Shown here one piece after another: positions 43,466 through 51,857 of a DNA stretch of 64,000 nt. Source of the stretch: an uncultured bacterium. Lineage in GTDB: Bacteria > Cyanobacteriota > Vampirovibrionia > Gastranaerophilales > Gastranaerophilaceae. The notes under the pieces are model-generated. The model saw nothing but the letters and a program-made list of their open reading frames with translations. It was not told the DNA's origin and searched no databases. The position numbers and the translations under genes were made by a program. The DNA lies in the NCBI GenBank assembly GCA_900547155.1, contig URFH01000006.1, forward strand, positions 15,083 through 79,082, in the 5' to 3' direction. Each line of letters opens with the position of its first letter. The stretch's first letter is position 1.

Positions 43466-43966
43466 ATGCCCTTTCGTTACCGCCTCCAAAAAATTCTCGA
43501 CGTACGTATAAGAGATAAAGAAAAACAGCTCCAGGAAGTACGAAAGGCACAGGCAGCAGTAGTCAAGATAGAAGGGTTGATAGAAAGGAACAACAAGGAA
43601 ATTTCACAAACACGCATAAATATGCGGCAGGCAGATTTCATGATGTACGAATCCTATGATAATTTCCTCAAACATCTGTATGTAGTCGGCGAAAACCTTG
43701 AAATTGACCGCCAGAACGCACAAGAAATCCTTAATCAGGAGAAAGAAAAACTCCAAAAACTCGAGCAGGCAGTGAAAGTCCTCGAAAAACACAAAGAACA
43801 CGCAAAAGAAAACTATCTTGAGGAAGAAAAAGCCGCAGAACTGAAAAGGCTCTCAGAAGTAGCAGTACAAAGGCACTTCGCAAAATCCAGAGAAACAAAA
43901 GAAGAAGAAGAAAAAATCCTCAAACAACTAGAACAGATTGAAAACGGAAACTTTTATGAATATTAG
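43466..43966 (+). CDS. fliJ: Flagellar export protein FliJ
   Basis: 166 residues, nearly all one coiled coil. It begins MPFRYRLQKILDVRIRDKEK, the FliJ pattern (F-x-Y-x-L-x-x-[LI]-L-x-x-[RK]), and is Glu/Lys-rich throughout. FliJ is a soluble component of the flagellar type III export ATPase complex. Its neighbours (fliK-like and a hook/rod gene) support the assignment. The stop overlaps the next start by 11 bases. Confidence 0.85.
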   Translation: MPFRYRLQKILDVRIRDKEKQLQEVRKAQAAVVKIEGLIERNNKEISQTRINMRQADFMMYESYDNFLKHLYVVGENLEIDRQNAQEILNQEKEKLQKLEQAVKVLEKHKEHAKENYLEEEKAAELKRLSEVAVQRHFAKSRETKEEEEKILKQLEQIENGNFYEY

Positions 43967-44735
43967 CGCAACGTCAACAAAAACCAAAGAAACAACCCAA
44001 CAGGCAGAAACAGTTAAAACGGAAACTGCCAAAAAAGCTGAAGAAACAAAAGCTGCCGAAGCTCAAAAAGAAACTGCTGCAAAAAAAGAAGAAACCAAAA
44101 ATGAGGAAAGCGATTTCCAGAAGCTGCTTGAAACGCAAAACAAAGAAAAAGAAAAAAATGAAGAACAAATCCAGCTTCAGCAGCAGCAAAATCCCAACCA
44201 GATGAACAATATCACAAATATTGACGCAAATTATGTAAGCAAATTCGGATTTGACGTTGCAACTTCAAACGCAAAAAATTCCCTCTCGTTGAATTTTGAT
44301 ACAGCGACAATAAGCAAAGATGATGCAAAGTTTTTTGCCGATTTGGTCGAAAATAAGCAGTTTGCTGTGCAGGAAAACGGCTCAAAAACCTCGCTTATAA
44401 AGTTTGCCGACGAAATCGGCCCGACTTACAAATCACAGCAGACCTCAAAAGTCTTAACAAACCTTATTGACAAAGCATACAAAACAGGCCAGCCCGTGCG
44501 CCTTGATTTTGACAATAATGTTTCCGTCATTATGAAAATAGATAAAAAAGGCAAAATTTCTGCGGAATTTATCCCCGGCGATAAGGCCGTTGAAGAATAT
44601 TTAAGAAATAATATCCGCTCTTTAAAACAGCGGTTTGACGACGAAAGTATCCAGTATAACGATATTTTCTACCGTCAGTCAAGAAACCCCAACCAGCAAA
44701 ATCAGCAAAAAAATAAAGGAAAGTACAATGAATGA
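43956..44735 (+). CDS. FliK-like flagellar hook-length control protein
   Basis: Start at ATG 43956 inside fliJ, 259 residues. Residues 1-90 are low-complexity (Lys, Glu, Thr, Gln). The C-terminal half holds a globular domain with PVRLDFDNNVSVIMKIDKKG and ISAEFIPGDKAVEEYLRNNI followed by RSLKQRFD, which matches the FliK C-terminal domain pattern (beta strands, then a helix with LRxxL). A Gln/Asn-rich tail follows. FliK sets hook length and switches export specificity. Assigned by domain and position; the N-terminus is unlike well-studied FliK. Confidence 0.7.
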   Translation: MNISATSTKTKETTQQAETVKTETAKKAEETKAAEAQKETAAKKEETKNEESDFQKLLETQNKEKEKNEEQIQLQQQQNPNQMNNITNIDANYVSKFGFDVATSNAKNSLSLNFDTATISKDDAKFFADLVENKQFAVQENGSKTSLIKFADEIGPTYKSQQTSKVLTNLIDKAYKTGQPVRLDFDNNVSVIMKIDKKGKISAEFIPGDKAVEEYLRNNIRSLKQRFDDESIQYNDIFYRQSRNPNQQNQQKNKGKYNE

Positions 44736-45564
44736 TTCATTCGTAAACGCACTGAACACCCAAAAATCCACGTCAGACTGGATTGACGCTGTTTCAGAAA
44801 ACCTTATGAACATCTACACCCCCGGTTATCGCGAAACGCAGGCGTCGTTTCAGACATTTTTGGATTCGGCAATCATCGACGGGTTCAACAAAAAAACCGG
44901 ACAGGGAAAATCAATCCCCGGAACCTCAAATGAAAACGTATTTCTTGAGGGCGAGGGCTTTTTCACACTCAGACGCGACGACGGCAAGCTCGTTTATTCA
45001 AGGCTCGGTGAATTTACCTTCGACAAAGAGGGCGTTTACAGAAACCGCGACGGAATGGCTGTTCAAGGCTATATTTTGAACGACAAAGGCGAAATCATGC
45101 AGGGCACAAAGCCCATTGACGCCGATATTTACGCAGAAACCGGCATAAAAGGCGGTGCGGTCAACATTCCGACCACAAATATTAAGCTCTGGATTGACCC
45201 GAACAACGGAAAATACCTCGGAAAATACGATGAATTTGAAATCAAAGGCGAAGGAATCCTTTACGGTAAAGCTGACGGCGGAAAAACCGTTGTACCGTTG
45301 TACAAACTTGCGGTAATGAACTTCCACAATCCGGAAGGGCTTTATGAAGTCAAGCAGGGGCAGTTTATCCAGACCGAAGAATCCGGCTCGCCAGTTATTG
45401 GCAGAGGTGAAGTCCGCGGAGGGCTTTTGGAGATGTCAAACTGCGATTTCAAAGCGAATATCACGTATTATCAACAGGCTAAAATGCAGATGGACGTTGC
45501 AAACAAGATTATTTCGACGAACAAACAGCTTTTGCAGTCAATTCTTGACCTTATAAGTTCATAA
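44728..45564 (+). CDS. Flagellar hook-basal body protein (FlgE/F/G family)
   Basis: Start at ATG 44728 behind AAAGGAAAG, 278 residues. The N-terminus has the conserved rod/hook heptad region WIDAVSENLMNIYTPGYRET, then FLEGEGFFTLRRDDGKLVYS, SRLGEFTFDKEGVYRN (as in FlgF/FlgG/FlgE) and the C-terminal MSNCDFKANITYYQQAKMQM then IISTNKQLLQSILDL. Length fits FlgF/FlgG better than a long FlgE. It belongs to the external flagellar axial structure. It is the last gene before a terminator; it overlaps the fliK-like gene by eight bases. Confidence 0.85.
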   Translation: MNDSFVNALNTQKSTSDWIDAVSENLMNIYTPGYRETQASFQTFLDSAIIDGFNKKTGQGKSIPGTSNENVFLEGEGFFTLRRDDGKLVYSRLGEFTFDKEGVYRNRDGMAVQGYILNDKGEIMQGTKPIDADIYAETGIKGGAVNIPTTNIKLWIDPNNGKYLGKYDEFEIKGEGILYGKADGGKTVVPLYKLAVMNFHNPEGLYEVKQGQFIQTEESGSPVIGRGEVRGGLLEMSNCDFKANITYYQQAKMQMDVANKIISTNKQLLQSILDLISS

Positions 45565-45590
45565 TTCATAAATATCCTAATTTCATACGT

Positions 45591-45614
45591 CCCCTGCGGT
45601 TCGCGGGGGTTTTT
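45591..45614 (+). terminator. Intrinsic terminator of the flagellar gene run
   Basis: CCCCTGCG-GTT-CGCGGGGG (8 bp with one G-U) followed by TTTTT, 27 bases after the stop. Confidence 0.85.
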
Positions 45615-45636
45615 ATTATAGGCGAAAATAAGGATT

Positions 45637-46028
45637 CCGGTGGGAACCACTGCGTTTTTCCCACCTTACGTCATTGTTATAAAAATGTAGGGTGGGAATA
45701 GCTTGCTTGAAATCGAGGGTTATTAATCAAGCGTTGCGGCGGTTCTCACCGATAGCACTCGTCAAGAAAAGTGCCGGTGGGAACCACTTCGTTTTTCCCA
45801 CCCTACGTCATTATTATAAAAATGTAGGGTGGGAATAGCTTGCTTGAAATCGAGGGTTATTAATCAGGCGTTGCGGCGGTTCCCACCGATAGCACTCGTC
45901 AAGAAAAGTGCTGGTGGGAACCACTTCATTTTTCCCGCCCTACGTCATTATTATAAAAATGTAGGGTGGGAATAGCTTGCTTGAAATCGAGGGTTATTAA
46001 TCAGGCGTTGCGGCGGTTCCCACCGATA
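45637..46028. repeat. Three tandem 137-bp palindrome-containing repeats
   Basis: Copies start at 45637, 45774 and 45911 with a period of exactly 137; the third is cut short at about 46028. Each has CGGTGGGAACC at the beginning pairing with GGTTCCCACCG at the end, and inside it TTCCCACCCTAC pairing with GTAGGGTGGGAA around a 17-base loop. Differences between copies are few. The third copy provides the last nine codons and the stop of the decarboxylase gene. The gap 45565-45996 thus consists of a terminator plus these repeats. Confidence 0.9.
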
Positions 46029-47481
46029 ACACCTCAATATGCGTATATTCGTTCAAATACGGCAAATGCTCCTCGGTAATAAGCTCGCCCGGAAGCAAAA
46101 TTGAAATACCCGGAGGGCATTCGGCAATGACTTCGGCGCTTATTCTTCCAATAGCCTGCAATTTCGGAACGGTTTCTTTCTCACTGTAAAAAGCTTCTCT
46201 GGGATTCATAACGATTTTGGGCGTAATCATCGGCATGTGTTTGCGTTTTTCGATGTAATAAATATCAGAATAGCCTGCTGCCGCGATTTTTTCAATGCTG
46301 TTAATGAGATATTGGACTTCCTGCTTTGTGTTTCCGATATTTACAAGGAACAAAACGCCCTCGTCGCTTGCGGATTCAACTTCTATGCCAAAATCAATCT
46401 CAAGAATACTTTCGAGCCTTTTTCCGGAGAGCCCGTCGATTTTTATGAAGATTTTTGTTATATCGCGATTGTAATTTTCACAAGCCTCAAGGCAATGAAC
46501 GCCCGGAATTTTACCGAGTTTTTTTCTTATGTAAGAAGCAAACTGAATTGCGCGTTTTAGCTGCCTTTTGCCCCTTTTTGACTCAAGATTTGCACGCGCA
46601 GCGTCAAGGCTCGCCATCAAAAGCATTGAGGGGCTTGTTGTTTGAAGAAGCTGGAGCGCTTTTTCGATTTTTTCGCAATCAAATTTGGAACCTTTTGCAA
46701 TATGAAGCATTGAGCTTTGCGACATGCTGCCGCCGGTTTTGTGCAACGAATGCACAACCGCGTCAGCCCCCAAGTGCAGCGAAGAAACGGGCAGATTCTT
46801 GTTAAAATTCCACAAACAGCCGTGCGCCTCATCTACAATCAGAGGAACATCGTATTTTTTACAGATTTTTGCGATAGAAGCAATATCGCTCACAACCCCC
46901 TCATAAGTCGGGTTTGTAATCCAGACCATTGCGGCTTCGGGGTTTTCTTTTAATGCTTTTTCAATGCTCGAGGGTTCAATTTCGCCCCAAAGGCACCATT
47001 CTTCGAGCCGTTCAGGGCTGACCCAGACAGGTTCTGCGCCGGAAATTATCATTCCGGTTAAAATCGAGCGATGGCAGTTGCGGTTTACGATTACTTTTTG
47101 TCCTTTTTTCGTCAAACCCATTGCCAGAGAAAGATTTCCGATAGTTGAACCGCCCACGAGGAAAAATGTACGCTGAGCTCCGAAAGCCTGTGCGGCAAGC
47201 TCCTGCGCCTCTTTAATAGGGCCGGTTGCGGGGTGGAGAGTTCCAAGATTGTCAAATTCATCCGTCGTATCGAGCAAAAGTGCGCGGTTTCCGACTAATT
47301 TTTTGAACGGTGCGTAGGCTGCGTGGCCGCCTGTGTGGCCGGGGATGTGAAATTGCACCATCGGATTGTGGTAAAACTTTTCAAGAGCCTCGACCAGAGG
47401 CGCATGAACGCCTGTTTCATCTGATTCCTGGCGTTTTTTTAACGCTTTATGTGTTTTTATCTTTTGTTTCGTTTTTAACAT
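45997..47481 (-). CDS. Orn/Lys/Arg decarboxylase (SpeA-like, fold type I)
   Basis: 494 residues. PLP-enzyme fold with HIPGHTGGHAAYAPFKKLVG near the N-terminus, then FFLVGGSTIGNLSLAMGL and the PLP lysine in VHSLHKTGGSMSQSSMLH, preceded by DEAHGCLWNF. It resembles Bacillus SpeA (arginine decarboxylase) and other basic amino acid decarboxylases of about 490 residues; the substrate is not certain. Polyamine synthesis is the likely role. Its C-terminal tail (VGTAATPD) and stop codon are encoded by the tandem repeat. Confidence 0.9.
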   Translation of the reverse strand: MLKTKQKIKTHKALKKRQESDETGVHAPLVEALEKFYHNPMVQFHIPGHTGGHAAYAPFKKLVGNRALLLDTTDEFDNLGTLHPATGPIKEAQELAAQAFGAQRTFFLVGGSTIGNLSLAMGLTKKGQKVIVNRNCHRSILTGMIISGAEPVWVSPERLEEWCLWGEIEPSSIEKALKENPEAAMVWITNPTYEGVVSDIASIAKICKKYDVPLIVDEAHGCLWNFNKNLPVSSLHLGADAVVHSLHKTGGSMSQSSMLHIAKGSKFDCEKIEKALQLLQTTSPSMLLMASLDAARANLESKRGKRQLKRAIQFASYIRKKLGKIPGVHCLEACENYNRDITKIFIKIDGLSGKRLESILEIDFGIEVESASDEGVLFLVNIGNTKQEVQYLINSIEKIAAAGYSDIYYIEKRKHMPMITPKIVMNPREAFYSEKETVPKLQAIGRISAEVIAECPPGISILLPGELITEEHLPYLNEYTHIEVLSVGTAATPD

Positions 47482-47644
47482 CTAGCATAAAATCTCCGGA
47501 TGAATATTGCCTTTAACAATTTACTACAAAATCGGTAATTTTTACACCTGCTTTTGCACGATGTTAACAATAAGTACAAAGAACAATAAAATTTTCCGCT
47601 CATGGCGGGATTTGTATAGATTTTGTTACATAAGCCCGTTTTTT

Positions 47645-47653
47645 TGCTAAAAT
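47645..47653 (+). promoter_or_regulatory. Extended -10 box of comEC
   Basis: TGCTAAAAT (TGn plus TAAAAT at 47648-47653), 20 bases ahead of the start; a weak TTGTTA lies 19 bases upstream. Confidence 0.4.
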
Positions 47654-47672
47654 ACAAAAAAAGAATGGAATT

Positions 47673-50048
47673 ATGCAAAGAACAGCGCTGACGATTTTAA
47701 TTTCTATATTTTATATCGCAGGTATTACGGGCTATTTGACCGGATTGGTTATTCCGTGCGCGCTGGCTTGCGCGGGAGTGCTGATTTTTGCAGTTTTGAA
47801 AGAAAAAATCGCCCCGAAACGCGCCATGATAATTTACCTGTTTTTTGCGATTGCGCTTTTGAACTGCCATTTTCAAATTAAAAATTCCGACGCACTTTCA
47901 AAACTCGCGCCGTCAAAAGGCACAATTTCCGGCACAATCATCTCAATTCCAACCACAAACAAGCCCGAAAGCACAAAATTTTATCTAAAAGTCAAATCAG
48001 CCGAATTCGGCAAAGAAAAATACGAAAATTTGAACTCAAAAACCATTGTAACAATCAAGGACAGGCGTGAAAATTATGAAAAGCTGAAAATCGGCGACAA
48101 TATTGAAATTACCGGCAAACTTCGCCAGCCGATGAAAGCGCTGAACCCGTTACAGTTTGATTATCGAAAATATTTGAAATACAACAAAACTTTTTCAACG
48201 TTTTACGCAAATGCAGGCTACTGGAAAATCGCGTCCGAGCCGGATTCTTTCGGGTGGAGCTTTCTTCAAAATCTCAACAACAAACGGCAGGAAATCATCA
48301 ACATTCACAAAAAATACATGAAAAGCCCGAACATTGAGGTGCTCGGAGGGATAGTTTTTGGTGATGACGCAATAAATCCGCCGGATTATATCAGACATTC
48401 GTTTATAAATTCCGGTTTGCTGCATATTCTTGCAGCTTCGGGGATGAATGTTTCTATTATTTTCGGAATCTGGTTCTTCATAGGTTCGCGCCTAAGACTG
48501 AATTTCAGGTTGAATATTCTTATCGGTGCCGGACTGGTGCTGGTTTATACGCTGATGACAGGGATGGGCGCTTCTGTTTTGAGAGCGGCTTTGATGATAG
48601 AATTCGTGCTTTTCGGAAAACTTATTGACCGAAATGCCGACGGCGTCGCACTTTTGTTCTTTGTTGCCCTTGTTTTGCTCCTTTACAACCCTGCAATGAT
48701 TATGGAAGTAGGATTTCAGCTGTCATTTCTTGTAACTTTTGCGCTGATGTACATTTGTCCACCGGTTCTGGGGCGGATTGAAAATAAAATTGCAGAATTT
48801 CTTGGCGGCACGGTGCTGATACCGATGGTTGCGCAGTTTTGGGCAGCACCAATTCAGATGTTTTATTTCAACAATTTTGCGACCTATTCAATTTTGGCAA
48901 ACATATTAATAACGCCTTTTATTATGATAATAAGCTTTCTTGGCTTTGCCGCCTCGATTCTGGCGATGATTCCGCCGGTTGCGGACAGGGTTTGTATGCT
49001 TTTTGATTTTATTTTGAACCCCGTAGTGAGCGGACTTGTGAATATTTCGGATTTCTTCTCAAATCTGCCGCATTCACTGCTGATTACGCCTCATCCGGGG
49101 CTGATTCAAATTGGTTTTTACTACGGTGCGCTTTTGAGTATCGGCTATTTGATTCGCAAAGGCGAGAAAAACATAAAATGGATGGCAATTTCACTTGTTG
49201 TGCTGGTGATTTTCGGGCTTTCCCTGATAAAATTCGACAACGGAAAATGCGAAATCCTCGCTTTTTCGGTGGGAAATGCCGATAGCTTCCTCATCAAAAC
49301 GCCCCAAAAACAATATGTCCTAATTGACACGTCACACGGGGCTTTTGGCGGAGGATTTTCTCAGGCGGACGCAATAATCAACAAATATCTCAAAGATAAC
49401 GGCATAAAACTGGATTTGATGATACTTACACACTTTGATTCCGACCATTCGGGCGGTGCAGTCGACGTTTTGAAAGTTATCAAAACCAAAAAAGTCCTGA
49501 TAACCGAAAACAAACCCGATACAAAAACCGCTCATGCGCTGATGGATTACCTTAACAGCGAAAAAGTTGATTATTCCATAGCGAAAAACAACGAAATAGT
49601 GCTTAAAGAGTCCGATTTGACTGTGACAACCTACGTTTCGCACATAAAAGAAAATGACAACGAAAACTCTGTAATTACGCTTTTAAAGTACAAAGATTTT
49701 GACATGCTTTTTATGGGCGACGGTTCCACAAGAAGCTACGGAAAAATAAAATCCGGTTTGCCGCCTGATATCGACATACTCAAGGTCGGTCACCATGGTG
49801 CAAAGAACACAGTGAACCGCGAAATGCTCAAAAACACAGAATTTGCGGTGATTTCAACAGGATTCAACGCATACGGCCACCCTGCGCCCGTAACAATGAA
49901 CAAACTCAGAGAAAACGGGGTCGGAATTCTGCGCACAGACAGCCTGAACGCGCTAAAAATCGCCACAGACGGGGAAAATTACCGCATATTCAGCTACAAT
50001 CCCGATAAAAAGCAGTTCAAAAAGCTTTTGAGCCAGACTGCGCATTAG
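47673..50048 (+). CDS. comEC: DNA internalisation protein ComEC/Rec2
   Basis: 791 residues. The N-terminus has membrane segments and an OB-like DUF4131 region (KIGDNIEITGKLRQP). The competence domain follows with ILAASGMNVSIIFGIWFF and about eight membrane segments. The C-terminal metallo-beta-lactamase domain (from about 535) has LTHFDSDHSGGAVDVLK and GHHGAKNTVN as metal ligands. It forms the inner-membrane DNA channel for transformation and degrades one strand. The C-terminal stop overlaps the convergent flavoprotein gene by four bases. Confidence 0.93.
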   Translation: MQRTALTILISIFYIAGITGYLTGLVIPCALACAGVLIFAVLKEKIAPKRAMIIYLFFAIALLNCHFQIKNSDALSKLAPSKGTISGTIISIPTTNKPESTKFYLKVKSAEFGKEKYENLNSKTIVTIKDRRENYEKLKIGDNIEITGKLRQPMKALNPLQFDYRKYLKYNKTFSTFYANAGYWKIASEPDSFGWSFLQNLNNKRQEIINIHKKYMKSPNIEVLGGIVFGDDAINPPDYIRHSFINSGLLHILAASGMNVSIIFGIWFFIGSRLRLNFRLNILIGAGLVLVYTLMTGMGASVLRAALMIEFVLFGKLIDRNADGVALLFFVALVLLLYNPAMIMEVGFQLSFLVTFALMYICPPVLGRIENKIAEFLGGTVLIPMVAQFWAAPIQMFYFNNFATYSILANILITPFIMIISFLGFAASILAMIPPVADRVCMLFDFILNPVVSGLVNISDFFSNLPHSLLITPHPGLIQIGFYYGALLSIGYLIRKGEKNIKWMAISLVVLVIFGLSLIKFDNGKCEILAFSVGNADSFLIKTPQKQYVLIDTSHGAFGGGFSQADAIINKYLKDNGIKLDLMILTHFDSDHSGGAVDVLKVIKTKKVLITENKPDTKTAHALMDYLNSEKVDYSIAKNNEIVLKESDLTVTTYVSHIKENDNENSVITLLKYKDFDMLFMGDGSTRSYGKIKSGLPPDIDILKVGHHGAKNTVNREMLKNTEFAVISTGFNAYGHPAPVTMNKLRENGVGILRTDSLNALKIATDGENYRIFSYNPDKKQFKKLLSQTAH

Positions 50049-51256
50049 AGCTGATATTTCAGCGCACTGCCGGCAACAAATCCGGTTGACCAGCAGTTCT
50101 GGAGGTTAAAACCGCCGCAAAGTCCGTCAATATCAAGCAATTCCCCGCAAAAATACAGATTTTTTACGATTTTTGATTCCATTGTTTTAGAATTTACTTC
50201 ATTCAGGCAAACTCCGCCCGCAGTAACGATTTCGCCGCCTTTCAGCGGGGCAGTAACGTTTAATTTAAGTTCCGTCAGCGCTTTCGAGAGTTTCTGGCGT
50301 TCGGTTTTGTTCAGCTGGCCGGATTTTTTGTTGTGAGCAATGGACTCATGCCCGAGAATCAAATCACAAAAGCGTTTCGGCGCAAAATTGCACAGTACGT
50401 TTGAAATATCCTTTTTTGCTTCGTTATTTAAGATTTTGGAAAAAGATTTGTCAAATTCTTCAAAATTCTGCCCTGAAATATTGAAAATAACCTCCAATGG
50501 CGCATTTTTCGAGTAATCACAATACGCGCAGAGCGAAGAAATCTTAAAAACCAGAGGGCCGGAGATTCCGTTATGCGTAAACAGCAAATCCCCGCTCAAA
50601 TCGCGGATTTTAGCCGCCGGAACCGAAGCGCGGACGTTTTTTATGCTCAAACCGGCAAGTTCTGTTAAAAATTCCTCCTGAATTTTTAGCCCGCAAAGCG
50701 CAGGTCTAAGCTCAACAACGGCATGCCCGAGCCCGCGTGCGATTTCATGCCCCGCACCCCGCCCGCCTGTGGCAAGAATCACCGCGTCAAAGGCATTTTC
50801 CCCGTTAGAGGTTTCGACAATGAACTTTGCGCCCGATTTTTTGACGGATTTTACCCCGGATTTCACGATTTTTATATTTTTTGCGGTGTTTAGTCTTTTT
50901 AAAAGCGCGTTTCTGACCTCTTGCGACGAATTGCACTGCGGAAAAACCCTCATATCCTCCTGCGTGTAAGTTTTTACGCCGATTTTTTCAAAAAATTCAA
51001 TTGTGTCAGCGGTAGAGAATTTAGACAAAACAGAATATAAGAATTTTTCGCCTCTGGGGAAATTTGCGGCAAGCGCTTTTAAATCGAATTCAAAATGAGC
51101 GAGATTGCAACGTCCGCCGCCCGTGGGGAGGAGCGTTTTCAGCGGGTCGTTTTTTTCGTAAATTGTTATTGAATTATTCGGGTTTTCAGCTGCGAAAATT
51201 GCGGCGAAAACGCCCGCAGGGCCGGCTCCGGCAATGGCAATATTAAATCGGGGCAT
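50045..51256 (-). CDS. HI0933-family NAD(P)/FAD-dependent oxidoreductase
   Basis: 403 residues from ATG 51256 (MPRFNIAIAGAGPAGVFAAI); the frame continues 17 codons upstream but that overlaps folK more. Rossmann FAD site GAGPAGVFAAIFAAENPN, then LPTGGGRCNLAHF and VILATGGRGAGHEIARGLG, and the C-terminal NLYFCGELLDIDGLCGGFNL with WSTGFVAGSA. This is the HI0933/YhiN flavoprotein family, of unclear physiological role. It begins 14 bases inside the end of folK. Confidence 0.9.
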   Translation of the reverse strand: MPRFNIAIAGAGPAGVFAAIFAAENPNNSITIYEKNDPLKTLLPTGGGRCNLAHFEFDLKALAANFPRGEKFLYSVLSKFSTADTIEFFEKIGVKTYTQEDMRVFPQCNSSQEVRNALLKRLNTAKNIKIVKSGVKSVKKSGAKFIVETSNGENAFDAVILATGGRGAGHEIARGLGHAVVELRPALCGLKIQEEFLTELAGLSIKNVRASVPAAKIRDLSGDLLFTHNGISGPLVFKISSLCAYCDYSKNAPLEVIFNISGQNFEEFDKSFSKILNNEAKKDISNVLCNFAPKRFCDLILGHESIAHNKKSGQLNKTERQKLSKALTELKLNVTAPLKGGEIVTAGGVCLNEVNSKTMESKIVKNLYFCGELLDIDGLCGGFNLQNCWSTGFVAGSALKYQL

Positions 51257-51755
51257 TTGGTCTTGTTCCGTAAAGATAAACGTCCTCGACCTCTTCAAGG
51301 TCGTCATAAATCTGTGAAATTGTTTTATTAATCACCGGATGCACAAAGTCAGGAATCAATTCCAGCATGGGAACGAGCACAAAAGCGCGTTTGTGCATAT
51401 GTTTGTGGGGGATTGTGAGTTTTTCGGTATTAATTATTTCTTTTCCGTAAAAAATTATGTCCGCGTCAATCACCCTTTCGCCCCAGCGCACCTCGACAGT
51501 CCGGTCGCGGCCGAGAAAACTTTCTATTTCCTGACATTTTGCGAGGAGTTCCTGCGGGTTGAGCGAGGTTTTCATTTCCACAATGATATTCAGGAACCAG
51601 TTTTGCTCTTTATAACCCCATGGCTCGGTTTCATAAAGCGCAGAGGTGCGGATTATGTCGCAGCTGTCCGACAGTGAGAACAAATTCACTGCATTTTGGA
51701 TCAGGTTGAACCTGTCACCCATATTCGAGCCCAAGCACAGATAAACAATAGCCAT
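51243..51755 (-). CDS. folK: 2-amino-4-hydroxy-6-hydroxymethyldihydropteridine pyrophosphokinase
   Basis: 170 residues: VYLCLGSNMGDRFNLIQNAV (N-terminal LGSN motif), ETEPWGYKEQNWFLNIIVEM, and the ATP/Mg site RVIDADIIFYG and IPHKHMHKRAFVLVPMLEL. It transfers pyrophosphate to the pterin in folate synthesis. Other folate genes are not adjacent. Confidence 0.95.
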   Translation of the reverse strand: MAIVYLCLGSNMGDRFNLIQNAVNLFSLSDSCDIIRTSALYETEPWGYKEQNWFLNIIVEMKTSLNPQELLAKCQEIESFLGRDRTVEVRWGERVIDADIIFYGKEIINTEKLTIPHKHMHKRAFVLVPMLELIPDFVHPVINKTISQIYDDLEEVEDVYLYGTRPNAPI

Positions 51756-51813
51756 GGTTATATTTTATAATTTTTTCACAAATTTTACAACTTTTTGTCA
51801 ACTCTTTGCAACA

Positions 51814-51840
51814 AAAAACCGCCCTTTTCGAGCGGTTTTT
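51814..51840 (-). terminator. Bidirectional intrinsic terminator between folK and the SLH gene
   Basis: AAAAACCGC - nine-base loop - GCGGTTTTT at 51814-51840, with an A/T run on either side, so it can stop transcripts from both strands; it lies 17 bases past the SLH stop (read leftward). Confidence 0.85.
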
Positions 51841-51857
51841 GAGTATTTAATTAGAAA

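Noticed and set aside
45637..46028. Possible CRISPR-like array
   Set aside because: The units are 137 bp, tandem without unique spacers, and have internal palindromes; there are no cas genes.
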